A DNA stretch of 64,000 nt from Leptospira wolffii serovar Khorat str. Khorat-H2 (GTDB lineage: Bacteria > Spirochaetota > Leptospiria > Leptospirales > Leptospiraceae): the NCBI RefSeq assembly GCF_000306115.2, contig NZ_AKWX02000013.1, positions 124,001 to 188,000 of the forward strand, read 5' to 3'. Below, one piece after another: positions 39,256 through 48,164 of this stretch (positions are counted from its first letter, which is position 1; every line of letters begins with the position of its first letter). The position numbers and the translations under genes were made by a program. Below the pieces are notes generated by a model. It saw only the letters and a list, made by a program, of their open reading frames with translations. It searched no databases and was not told the DNA's origin.

Positions 39256-40869
39256 ATGTTAGGCTTCGTATCGCAAAGTAAAGCTAGAGAAAGCGAAAAA
39301 AAGCAAATGTCGGTGAGCGTAACCGACCAAGAAAGGGTGATGAAAGAAGGGTCGACTCTCGTCTCCATGACGGACCTGAAAGGTAAGGTGACTTACGCAA
39401 ATAAGGAGTTTTTGGAGATCGCCGGGCTTACGGAAGAAGAACTCGTAGGAAAGCCGCATAATGTGGTGCGTCACCCGGACATTCCTCGCAGCGTATTTAA
39501 GGACTTTTGGGATACCATCCAAAGTGGAAGACCCTGGAGAGGAATCGTCAAAAACCGATCGAAAAACGGGGACCATTATTGGGTGGATGCGAACGTTGCT
39601 CCTAGAGTGGAAAACGGCAGTATTGTAGGATTTATGTCTGTAAGACGGGCTCCTAATCGGGCTCAGGTAGAGTCCGCATCTAAGCTTTATGCGGACATTA
39701 TCAACGGCAAAAAGACTCTTACGCCTACGAACATTCGGAAAATATCCGTTCGATTCAAGCTCTATTCGTATATAGCATTCAACGCAATCGCTGTTCTCGG
39801 CATTTCCTATTTGAGTTATATCGGAATCGAAAAGCTTTTCCTGGCATCGGCCTCCGCTCTTTTCTCGGCCGTGCAAATAATATTAGGTATTTATTATACG
39901 AATTACGTTCTTCGCCCGATCAAAGAGGCTTCGAAAGTGGCGAATCGTATCGCATCGGGAGATCTCTCCGTAAATATCGCCCATAACCGAAACGACGAAA
40001 TCGGCGAATTGGAGAAATCGATCCTGAATATGCTCATTAATACCGCGGCATTGATCGCTAGATTGAAGGAAAATGGGGACACTTTATTCCAATCTTCTAG
40101 GGATTTGTCCGCGGCGAGTTTGAATCTTTCCTCGGGTATTGAGCAGATGTCCCAACAGTCGCAAGCGATAGCGGCTGCTGCGACCGAGATGAACCAGAAT
40201 CTAAACGTGGTATCCAGTTCGATCGAAGAGATGTCCGTCTCCGTGGCCGAAGTCGCCAAGAAAGCGGCCGATTCTGCAAAAATCGCGAGAGAAGCGAACA
40301 CTACAGCCATCGACACCGGAGAAGTAGTAAAAGAATTGGGGGAGAATGCGAAGGAGATCGGAAACGTGATCGAAAGCATTTCTAATATAGCCGCCCAAAC
40401 TAAGCTTCTCGCCTTGAACGCCGCAATCGAAGCGGCAGGAGCGGGCGACGCCGGAAAAGGTTTCGCAGTGGTCGCTTCCGAAGTGAAGGAACTCGCTCGT
40501 CAATCCGCGGAGTCTTCCGAGGAGATTAAGAGCAAGATCTCGGCGATCCAGAAAAGTACGGAAAAAGTGATAGAATCCATCGGGAAGATTACCAGTGTGA
40601 TCGCCGAAGTGAATCAAATCAGCGGAAGTATCGCCTCCGCGGTGGAAGAACAGTCCATTACGACCAAAGAAATAGCGTCTAACGTAAGCCAAACCTCTCT
40701 TACTTCCAACGAAGTCACTAAGAATATCAACGGAATTTCCACCGCCTCCCTGGACGGAGCGAAGGAAGCTAGCGGAGTCTCCAAGCTGTCCCAATCCCTA
40801 CAGGATCTCGCCGCAGGTTTGACTATGTTGGTGAGTCAGTTTAAAATATCGAATACGGGAACGAATTGA
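39256..40869 (+). CDS. Aer-like PAS methyl-accepting chemotaxis receptor
   Basis: 537 residues. There is no periplasmic sensor: a cytoplasmic PAS domain (~25-130) with [21 protein letters not shown] and [20 protein letters not shown], which closely resembles the FAD-binding PAS of Aer-type redox/oxygen taxis receptors. Two membrane helices (~170-212), HAMP (~213-265) and a cytoplasmic signalling domain with the tip [27 protein letters not shown] follow. There is no NWETF-like C-terminal tether. It should feed energy or oxygen signals to the CheA encoded next to it. Ends overlap the cheB frame. Confidence 0.9.
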   Translation: MLGFVSQSKARESEKKQMSVSVTDQERVMKEGSTLVSMTDLKGKVTYANKEFLEIAGLTEEELVGKPHNVVRHPDIPRSVFKDFWDTIQSGRPWRGIVKNRSKNGDHYWVDANVAPRVENGSIVGFMSVRRAPNRAQVESASKLYADIINGKKTLTPTNIRKISVRFKLYSYIAFNAIAVLGISYLSYIGIEKLFLASASALFSAVQIILGIYYTNYVLRPIKEASKVANRIASGDLSVNIAHNRNDEIGELEKSILNMLINTAALIARLKENGDTLFQSSRDLSAASLNLSSGIEQMSQQSQAIAAAATEMNQNLNVVSSSIEEMSVSVAEVAKKAADSAKIAREANTTAIDTGEVVKELGENAKEIGNVIESISNIAAQTKLLALNAAIEAAGAGDAGKGFAVVASEVKELARQSAESSEEIKSKISAIQKSTEKVIESIGKITSVIAEVNQISGSIASAVEEQSITTKEIASNVSQTSLTSNEVTKNINGISTASLDGAKEASGVSKLSQSLQDLAAGLTMLVSQFKISNTGTN

Positions 40870-40880
40870 GAAAAGTGAAT

Positions 40881-41963
40881 ATGGAACTTTCTGTCGAAAA
40901 GTTAAAAATGCAAGGAAAGGCATCCGTATTCGTCGTAGACGATTCTTTAGTTTATCGGAATTTGCTGAGAAACGCATTCGGACAGGATTCCGATTTTCGG
41001 TTCTTAGGAACGGCCATAGACGGGAAATTCGCTTTGCCTAAGATTGAACAGTTGCGTCCGGACTTCGTAATACTCGATGTGGAAATGCCCGAGATGAACG
41101 GGTTAGATACTTTGAAAGAGATCCGAAAGAGGTCTCCCGATACGAAGGTGATTATGCTGAGCTCCTTAACCGTAGAAGGGGCCAAGGTTACGCTTCAGGC
41201 GTTGGAACTGGGGGCGATCGATTTCATTAGCAAACCGGGCGTGGACTCTTTGGGAGAGTCGGGTATAACCGAAGTATTGGAATCTTTAGCGTCTAAGATC
41301 CGGAGTCTGCACTTTGCGTCCGGCTCGAAATTCGTACAGGAAGAGAAGGTAGAAGTAAGAAGATCGCAACCGAAGGTAGGAAGAGGAGAATATTCCATTT
41401 GCGGGATCGGTATTTCCACAGGGGGACCGATAGCATTGAGGGAATTGCTCTCCAATATTTCTCCCGATTTAAACGGGACATTAGTGATCGCCCAGCATAT
41501 GCCTCCATTGTTCACCAATTATCTTGCGGAGAGTCTATCTTCGGTATCCAAGATCAAAGTCAAGGAAGTGGAAGACGGAGAAAAATTGGAAAAGTCGACC
41601 GCTTATATCGCGCAAGGCGGCAAGCAATTGGAGATATTGAGAGGAGAAGACGGCCCTTATGCAAGAGTATTCTCCGGCCCGGAAGAGGAGCTTTGCAAAC
41701 CGTCCGTGAACATACTCTTCCGTTCGCTTGCAAAGAATTTCGCCGACGAAACGGTCGCTGTCATCATGACGGGTATGGGAGAAGACGGATATTTAGGCAT
41801 GAACGATCTCAGAAAAAACGGAGCATACTTGATCGCGCAAACCGCGGAATCATGTACGGTTTTCGGAATGCCTAGTCGACCGGTCAAAGAGGGAATCGTA
41901 AACGATGTCCTGAATATCAAGAGCATAGCGGAAAAAATAACATTATTGTTAAGTAGGAAGTAA
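40881..41963 (+). CDS. cheB: CheB protein-glutamate methylesterase
   Basis: 360 residues from ATG 40881; TTG 40866, overlapping the receptor stop, is the alternative start. Receiver domain (~10-135): VVDDS, LDVEMPEMNG (phospho-Asp), MLSSLT and SKPG. The methylesterase domain (~170-355) has its Ser-His-Asp triad in GISTGGP, IAQHMPP and MTGMGEDG. It removes methyl groups from receptors when phosphorylated by CheA and so drives adaptation together with CheR, encoded five bases later. Confidence 0.94.
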   Translation: MELSVEKLKMQGKASVFVVDDSLVYRNLLRNAFGQDSDFRFLGTAIDGKFALPKIEQLRPDFVILDVEMPEMNGLDTLKEIRKRSPDTKVIMLSSLTVEGAKVTLQALELGAIDFISKPGVDSLGESGITEVLESLASKIRSLHFASGSKFVQEEKVEVRRSQPKVGRGEYSICGIGISTGGPIALRELLSNISPDLNGTLVIAQHMPPLFTNYLAESLSSVSKIKVKEVEDGEKLEKSTAYIAQGGKQLEILRGEDGPYARVFSGPEEELCKPSVNILFRSLAKNFADETVAVIMTGMGEDGYLGMNDLRKNGAYLIAQTAESCTVFGMPSRPVKEGIVNDVLNIKSIAEKITLLLSRK

Positions 41964-41967
41964 GATA

Positions 41968-42819
41968 ATGAGTGATGACGCGGCTGTATTGATGGAAGCG
42001 ATTAAGGAAATCACGGGACTTTCCTTGTCCGAAGATAAGACATACCTTCTGGAAAGCCGCTTATCCGATCTGATGACGGATTATCGATTGGGCAATTTCA
42101 GGGAACTGTCGGAAAGATTTCGAAACGGTTCCGATCGAGAATTTAGGGAAAAAGTGATCGAAAGAGTTACGACTCACGAAACGAAGTTCTTCCGCGACGA
42201 AAGTATCTTCGGTGCGATTTTGGAAAGGATTATACCCGAGATTCTGGAAAGAAAGAAGGAATCCGGTACGGCCGATCCTGTGATTCGGATTTGGTCGGCC
42301 GCGTGCTCGACCGGTCAGGAGCCTTATTCCATAGCGATAGCTATTCGAGAGAAGTTGCCCCATGTATTTAAGAATATTCGGATATTAGGGACCGATATCG
42401 CCAAGGATACGATTGAGAAGGCCAAGCAAGGGATTTATTCCGCTTTCGAAATAGGGCGGGGATTGACGGATTATCATTTGGAGAAATACTTCGACGAGAT
42501 TTCCCCCAGTCAGTACAAGGTCCAACAAGAGATCGCGTCCATAATCGAATTTAAGCAGCATAATCTCGTTTCGGATCCGTATCCGAAGGGATTCGATTTG
42601 ATTCTTTGTAGAAACGTATCCTATTATTTCGAATTGCAGGAAAGGATTCGACTCTTCGATAAAATTAAGAATTCATTGAATGCGGATAGCTTCCTGATTT
42701 TAGGATCCGCGGAGTCCATTACGGAATACTCCCAAAGTTTCATTATACGCGAATTCGGGCTTTGTCGTTTTTACGAATTGAACTCATCCAACTTCACATT
42801 ATTCAAAAAAGGAGCGTAG
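41968..42819 (+). CDS. cheR: CheR chemotaxis receptor methyltransferase
   Basis: 283 residues. N-terminal helical domain, then a SAM-binding domain with TTHETKFFRD (usual form TxNETxFFRD, Asn replaced by His), WSAACSTGQEPYSIA and LCRNVSYYF. It methylates glutamates of chemoreceptors for adaptation. The start is ATG 41968, after AGGA. The next gene, cheY, begins one base after its stop and uses GGAG inside cheR as ribosome binding site. Confidence 0.94.
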   Translation: MSDDAAVLMEAIKEITGLSLSEDKTYLLESRLSDLMTDYRLGNFRELSERFRNGSDREFREKVIERVTTHETKFFRDESIFGAILERIIPEILERKKESGTADPVIRIWSAACSTGQEPYSIAIAIREKLPHVFKNIRILGTDIAKDTIEKAKQGIYSAFEIGRGLTDYHLEKYFDEISPSQYKVQQEIASIIEFKQHNLVSDPYPKGFDLILCRNVSYYFELQERIRLFDKIKNSLNADSFLILGSAESITEYSQSFIIREFGLCRFYELNSSNFTLFKKGA

Positions 42820-42820
42820 C

Positions 42821-43180
42821 ATGGGAACAAAGGTTTTAGCCGTCGACGATTCGGCGACAATGAGGAGTTTGGTCCAACAAACTCTAGGTATGGGCGGATA
42901 CGACGTTATTCTCGCTTCCGATGGAAAGGACGGTATCGAGAAATTCGGTACGGAGACGGTGGACTTGGTTATCACGGATATCAATATGCCGGTGATGGAC
43001 GGGATTACTTTTATCAGGGAACTTAGAAAAAGAGATCAGAATATACCGATTTTAACTCTTACGACCGAATCCGAAGACGGGATGAAGCAAAAAGGAGCCG
43101 AAGCCGGAGCGAACGGCTGGATTATAAAGCCGTTCAGGCCCGCTCAATTTCTAGATATCATAAAACAGGTTCTGCAATAG
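42821..43180 (+). CDS. cheY: CheY-type response regulator
   Basis: 119 residues, a stand-alone receiver. Key residues: VDDS (Asp9/Asp10 region), phospho-Asp in ITDINMPVMDG, Thr in LTLTTES and Lys in IIKPF. This is the CheY layout; phosphorylated by CheA it would bind the flagellar switch. No CheZ, CheC or CheX phosphatase is visible in the island. A clear GGAG sits six bases before ATG 42821. Confidence 0.94.
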   Translation: MGTKVLAVDDSATMRSLVQQTLGMGGYDVILASDGKDGIEKFGTETVDLVITDINMPVMDGITFIRELRKRDQNIPILTLTTESEDGMKQKGAEAGANGWIIKPFRPAQFLDIIKQVLQ

Positions 43181-43197
43181 GAAGAGGCCCGATTGCG

Positions 43198-44478
43198 ATG
43201 GTCGAAACCGAATCTATTACGGAAGAAAGAGTAAGGCTCTTGGATGTGTCCTCCATTGAGAATGCGAGTCGGTATTCGGAGGCTTACCCCAAAGATTGCG
43301 ATATCATAAAAGCTTCTTCCGTCGAAGAGGCATTGGAGAAGAGTTTCAGTTATTCTCCGAAGATAATCGTTTTTAGATATCGTTCCGAAGAGATCGATAT
43401 CATGAGATTTCTTTCGATCATTCATAAATTATGCGCTAATAGTGTATTCTTGGTCTTTCTGTCGGAAGATTCCTCTCAGGATTTCGATCGGCTCAGGGAT
43501 TGGATCTGGGGCGTCTATCCCGAGTCGGAGATTCAATTTATACTTAAAAAAGAGATTCCCAAGGTGTTGGAATTCCTACGTTCCGATTCCGGTCAGAAAA
43601 TCTCTGATATAGACTCCGAAAGCTTTATCTCCGAATTGGAATGGTTGGTTTGGAAGGAGACTCGAAAATCCGCCGAGGGCAATTACCTGGGGAGGAATAT
43701 TATCGATAACCTTTACCAGACTCTTTCTCAGGGGTTGGGTATCGGCTCCCTGATTTCAAGATTGGAACTTGCAGAAATCTTTATGAAAAAGGAAGATCAG
43801 TTCGCAAGAATCCCGAAACAGCTCATGTCCTCGATTTTGGAGAATAAGGAGCATCTTCGGGAAAGAAACGAAAATCTCGATCGCTTTAAGAAATTATTCG
43901 AGCTTAAGATCGCTAAACAAGCCACCCCAATCGGAGAAATCGATTCTCTAGTGCAGATGCTTGTGGAGGAATTGGGTCCAGTGGCGGCTTTCAAAAAGCA
44001 AACGATCCAACATCACGGCTTTACTAAGGACGAGAAGGAATTGGTCTTTGCGCAGCCGGATTTTTCTCTCTTCGCTATCCGAGAATTATTCGTAAACGCT
44101 TTGAAATTCTCTCCGGAAGGATCGGTGATCTGTTCTTCCTTCATTACCGGAAGGAATTATATCATTTTTAGAGTTTTGAACGATATATCCGTGATTGAAG
44201 GAGGAGTAACCGGCATCCCCGAAGAGTTTAAGTTCCGACTATTCGAGCCATTCTTCAAATTGAATAACGTATTCGACGAAAGATTCTATAATCTCGAATT
44301 CGGTATGGGAATGGGTCTCAATCTTATCCAGAGCATGGCAAGACAGTCCGAAAGTAAGGTAACAGTGGAGGAGATTTTAGACGACTCGCGATTCCCGCCG
44401 GAGAGAAGGGTCGCTGCCGATTTAAGATTCCGAATCTGTTCGAACGAATCCGAGAGTAGAATCTCTAGTCCGGTCTAA
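43198..44478 (+). CDS. degenerate receiver-HATPase protein, chemotaxis-linked family member 2
   Basis: 426 residues. The N-terminal ~125 residues keep the receiver fold pattern but the phospho-Asp site reads IIVFRYRSEE, so it cannot be phosphorylated. Then comes the family signature ELEWLVWKETRKS (~146-158), YQTLSQGLGIGSLISRLELAE (~173-193) with Gln at the H-box position, and a HATPase_c domain with N-box IRELFVNALKFS (Glu296, Asn300), a DERF(Y/F) segment and glycine loop EFGMGMGLNL. Paralogous to the genes at 34766 and 44485. Probably binds ATP but does not act as a classical histidine kinase. It starts 17 bases after cheY. Confidence 0.8.
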   Translation: MVETESITEERVRLLDVSSIENASRYSEAYPKDCDIIKASSVEEALEKSFSYSPKIIVFRYRSEEIDIMRFLSIIHKLCANSVFLVFLSEDSSQDFDRLRDWIWGVYPESEIQFILKKEIPKVLEFLRSDSGQKISDIDSESFISELEWLVWKETRKSAEGNYLGRNIIDNLYQTLSQGLGIGSLISRLELAEIFMKKEDQFARIPKQLMSSILENKEHLRERNENLDRFKKLFELKIAKQATPIGEIDSLVQMLVEELGPVAAFKKQTIQHHGFTKDEKELVFAQPDFSLFAIRELFVNALKFSPEGSVICSSFITGRNYIIFRVLNDISVIEGGVTGIPEEFKFRLFEPFFKLNNVFDERFYNLEFGMGMGLNLIQSMARQSESKVTVEEILDDSRFPPERRVAADLRFRICSNESESRISSPV

Positions 44479-44484
44479 CGATAT

Positions 44485-46665
44485 ATGGCGCGAATACATT
44501 TTAGAATCCCAATTTCCGACGAATCCGTTTATGCCACGAATTTAAGAATGTCCGGAGAGTCCTTCGAATCGACCGATTCGGAAATGCCAGGAATCGTACA
44601 TTATACGTTGGAAAAATTCAGATCGTTTCTGCCTCGAACTCCCTTCGCGAATGCGGAAGTCGGAGTATTCAAAACTAAGCTGGATCCGAAATTCGAGTTG
44701 GTCAAGCAGAGCGGACGCACATTCTTCATAGAGGATACTTCTCTTGCGGAAGAATATAGAAGTGAAGATAAAAGATTCATAAATTACGAAAATGAGATTA
44801 GCTCCGATTTGTCTTCGGCCATTTCTTCCTACAAGGACCAGAACGTTAAGACCGAACTGATTTATCCCATAGTCATTTCCAACGGTAGGAACGAGGATAT
44901 CAGCGTCGGCTATATCTGGGTAAAGAACGAAGAGGAGGGAATGAAAAAGCACCAATTGGGAACCTTGAACTCCCTATCCGAGAATATCGCTAAAGAGATC
45001 CGGAAATGGAGCGATGGAAAGACCTCGTCTAGATTCAAGATTATGGATCTCTCCATGGGAGGAGTTCGTTTGAGAATACACGACGATCTTCTTACGGAGC
45101 CTTTGGCCAGGGATAAAGAATTCGTCTTCGATCTAGTCATACGCGAGAATTTCCCGACTACGATACGTTCCACTTTGAAATGGTGGTCCAAAGGAGCTGA
45201 CGGATTTCTCGAATTAGGTTTAGAAATTCATAAAATACTCGGCGAAGGGCCGGAAGAGAATCGCTTTATCTCCAATGTTTCCCAGTTGAAGGACGAATTG
45301 AGGGATTCGAATCCCTCGGAGGAGAACGAAACGGAGGCCAAAAAGGATACCGCTTATAAGAAATCCGGCGAATCCGTCTATCAGAACGACCGTATCTTGT
45401 GCATAGATTCTGATTTGCAGTCTATGAAGCAAACGAGTGAGACTTTGAGTAAAGCAGGATACGAAGTCGTTTCCGCGTCCACGGTAGCGAAGGCGTTAGG
45501 ATTGTGTCTGACGACTTTCCCGTCCTTGATCGTTGTCGACACTCATTTTGCGGATGTGGACGGAATTAAATTTCTTCGCGCACTGCGAAAGATTTCTCCG
45601 GGTAGCATGTTTATAGTCTATTCTTCCCGGGAAAAGAAGTCGGAAAGACTCGTAAGATATTTGAGTTGGATTTGGGCCCACTTGGAAAAACCGGATACGG
45701 ACGAAAGGTTGCTGGAAAGCGTGAAGGAAGCGATGGACTTTCATGCCAGAAGAATGAGCCAATTCCATCTTTCTACCGTAAGCGAAGAGGATCTTTCCGG
45801 GGAGATCGAATGGCTCTTGTGGAAGAATTATCACCGAAATTCGGAGCAGCTTTCTCTCGGGAAAAATATTCTGGATAACGTCACTCATAGTACGGCTCAA
45901 GGGTTGGGCTTAAGTTCGCTACTCATACAGCTGGATCTTGCGGAATATTCCATGAAGATGGACGGCGAAGAATGCCTGATTCCCATGCAGGTTTTGGATT
46001 CTATATTAGAAAATAAAAATGTTTTGCGCGATTGGACGGAGAAGCTTGCCAAGCTAAGGATTCTTTTTAATTTGAAAATGAGCAAGGAACCCATTTCTTC
46101 CGGAACGATCTCAGGCAAGATTTCCGAAACGATCCAAGATCTGGAAGAGATCGCGAAAATTAAGAATAATAAAATCGTATTTACCGATAGGATTTCGGGC
46201 AGTACCGTTCTATCTAATCTGGATTTCTTCGATTTCGCTTTACGCGAACTATTGATTAACGCGATGAAATTTTCTCCTCAGAATTCCAAAATCAACGTTC
46301 TTGTACACAGCAAGGTCCATAGTCTTTGTATTTCGGTCTTGAACGAGATAGCCCAGAACGAAGGAGGAATCACCGGGATTCCGGATAAACTATCATCGCA
46401 GATCTTTGAACCCTTTTCTAGATTGAATAATAATTACGATGAGAGATTTTTTGCGGTCGATTTCGGGTTGGGAATAGGTTTGCATCTGGCGGATCATCTC
46501 GCCGTTCAGGCCGGAGCTAAATTGGAAATTAAAGAAGTTACGGATTATTCTGAAGAGATCGGAGCCAAGAAAGTTTCGGCGGAAATTTCAATGCCTCTTT
46601 TTACGGTTTCTACCAACCGTGAATACAATGTTTCGAACGTAAGGACGAGCGAAATTTCCCGTTAA
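44485..46665 (+). CDS. PilZ-receiver-HATPase protein, chemotaxis-linked family member 3
   Basis: 726 residues. A GAF-like/unknown N-terminal domain (~1-175), a PilZ-like domain (~180-265, with FKIMDLSMGGVRLRI and FLELGLEIH), an acidic linker, a receiver (~303-420, phospho-Asp in IVVDTHF, Lys in LEKPD) and the family kinase-like core: IEWLLWKNYHRNS, DNVTHSTAQGLGLSSL with His468 at the H-box place, and HATPase_c with N-box LRELLINAMKFS and glycine loop DFGLGIGL. Of the three paralogues only this one has His there, so it may be the active kinase. Six bases behind its partner gene. The PilZ part may link to c-di-GMP, but an RxxxR motif is not obvious. Confidence 0.8.
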   Translation: MARIHFRIPISDESVYATNLRMSGESFESTDSEMPGIVHYTLEKFRSFLPRTPFANAEVGVFKTKLDPKFELVKQSGRTFFIEDTSLAEEYRSEDKRFINYENEISSDLSSAISSYKDQNVKTELIYPIVISNGRNEDISVGYIWVKNEEEGMKKHQLGTLNSLSENIAKEIRKWSDGKTSSRFKIMDLSMGGVRLRIHDDLLTEPLARDKEFVFDLVIRENFPTTIRSTLKWWSKGADGFLELGLEIHKILGEGPEENRFISNVSQLKDELRDSNPSEENETEAKKDTAYKKSGESVYQNDRILCIDSDLQSMKQTSETLSKAGYEVVSASTVAKALGLCLTTFPSLIVVDTHFADVDGIKFLRALRKISPGSMFIVYSSREKKSERLVRYLSWIWAHLEKPDTDERLLESVKEAMDFHARRMSQFHLSTVSEEDLSGEIEWLLWKNYHRNSEQLSLGKNILDNVTHSTAQGLGLSSLLIQLDLAEYSMKMDGEECLIPMQVLDSILENKNVLRDWTEKLAKLRILFNLKMSKEPISSGTISGKISETIQDLEEIAKIKNNKIVFTDRISGSTVLSNLDFFDFALRELLINAMKFSPQNSKINVLVHSKVHSLCISVLNEIAQNEGGITGIPDKLSSQIFEPFSRLNNNYDERFFAVDFGLGIGLHLADHLAVQAGAKLEIKEVTDYSEEIGAKKVSAEISMPLFTVSTNREYNVSNVRTSEISR

Positions 46666-46674
46666 AAATTTCGT

Positions 46675-48051
46675 TTAAGAATCGAAGGAATAACTCGCTC
46701 CGATCAGAATTGCCGGGATATCCGATTTCAAGGAATGTTTGAATTCGGAAAGGCGGATATCGGAGATGCTAAAGATGGAGTGATTCACATTCCAGTCGGT
46801 CGACGGATTTCCCGTAACCTTAGCGGGAAGATAATATAGAAGAGTGAAGTCGAATTTCCATTTTCCCGATTGATAACCGATTCCTCCGGAAACCAAATCC
46901 TGGACCATGATGCCGGCCTGCAACGCATTCGTCCCGTCCGATTTTAAGACGCCGGAATTGTGTCGGATACCGGCTCTATAGGTCCAAGCATTGTAATTGT
47001 ATTCTCCTCCTAATCCCAGGGCCCAAGCGTCATGGTAGTTTATATTTTGAGGGATCGTATTCGTTGCTCCGAAAGGAGTAGGAAATACGGAAGAGGCAAG
47101 AGTCTGCTTATATGTGGTCGTGTAGGAGGAATAGTTATAATACAACCAATCCAATCCGATACGGAATTTTTCGGTTCCGTACGAGATTCCGACGCCGTGT
47201 CTTTCCGGAACCGAAAAAGAAGCCGAGACTCCTGTTCTTCCGGGCCTGGAGCCCACCTGCATATCTCCGTCTAAGGGGATTTTAGTACCCGTCTCGTAAG
47301 AATAGGCAATGCGAAACTTATCCGTAATATTATAATTTGCTCCTAAAATTCCTCCCAAGGCGAATGCGTTTTTGCTTCGATAATAAAAACCTTGTCCCGG
47401 TACTTCGATATTACCCGTGATATCGTAGAACTTTTGGTAAGCGATCTGTCTGGAATAAACGCCCTCGATTCCTAAAGCGAAGGTAAAATCCCCGATTTTG
47501 TAGGACAATGCGTGAGTGGTTTTTACCAGGAAGAATTGAGTGGAATAGGATTCCTGGATTTTCTTGGAGTCTCCGATCGGACTAGGTACGTTCAGACCGG
47601 ACCACGAATTGAAGGTTTGTCCGTCGGGAGTGATTCGAGTTAGACCGGATACATTGCCTGTGCCCCCTCCGGGGATATAAATTCCTCCGCCGTACGTGAG
47701 GTTATCCGTGATAGGAATCCGTACCGCAAAATAGGGTAAAGGTGCGAGTACATTATAACTTTCGGAATTTTGATAGCTGATATTCGGATCCGAATCCAGA
47801 AATCTATCCTTGTATACTGTGCGTATATAGGGAAGAGAGACTCCGAACTCTATTTCTTTTCGATTCGAGACACCTAAGTTTGCAGGATTCGTGGCGATAT
47901 CCATCGGCGAGCCGCCAATCGCTAAATTGACTCCACCCATGCCACCGTATCTGGCATTATGCGCCGGTTGAAAGAGTCCTACTGCGTCCAGATTCGGAGC
48001 AAGTAAAGAAATTGCGGCAAGCAAGCCGATAGGAAAGCTCTTTCGATTCAT
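46675..48051 (-). CDS. FadL/OmpP1/TodX-family outer membrane transporter
   Basis: 458 residues from ATG 48051; an ATG five codons earlier (48066) gives a poorer signal peptide. Signal peptide ~1-24, then GLFQPAHNARYGGMGGVNLAIGGSPMDIATNPAN (the family hatch region, spread over ~25-60) and alternating beta strands ending in Phe-Asp-Ser, typical of a 14-strand barrel. Such porins take up long-chain fatty acids or other hydrophobic compounds. Its 3' end lies ten bases from the convergent signalling gene. Confidence 0.87.
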   Translation of the reverse strand: MNRKSFPIGLLAAISLLAPNLDAVGLFQPAHNARYGGMGGVNLAIGGSPMDIATNPANLGVSNRKEIEFGVSLPYIRTVYKDRFLDSDPNISYQNSESYNVLAPLPYFAVRIPITDNLTYGGGIYIPGGGTGNVSGLTRITPDGQTFNSWSGLNVPSPIGDSKKIQESYSTQFFLVKTTHALSYKIGDFTFALGIEGVYSRQIAYQKFYDITGNIEVPGQGFYYRSKNAFALGGILGANYNITDKFRIAYSYETGTKIPLDGDMQVGSRPGRTGVSASFSVPERHGVGISYGTEKFRIGLDWLYYNYSSYTTTYKQTLASSVFPTPFGATNTIPQNINYHDAWALGLGGEYNYNAWTYRAGIRHNSGVLKSDGTNALQAGIMVQDLVSGGIGYQSGKWKFDFTLLYYLPAKVTGNPSTDWNVNHSIFSISDIRLSEFKHSLKSDIPAILIGASYSFDS

Positions 48052-48164
48052 CCAGCAAAAAGGCATGCTACAAGGAATTCGTTCCCGTTTTTTTTACAAG
48101 TGCTTTCTTTTTAAAATTCACGATATAAAACTGGCCAATTCTGGAAGATAGGGGCCGATTTTGG

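Noticed and set aside
40201..40794. 197-codon minus-strand frame opposite the chemoreceptor
   Set aside because: It mirrors the helical repeat of the receptor signalling domain and has no start context or protein character.
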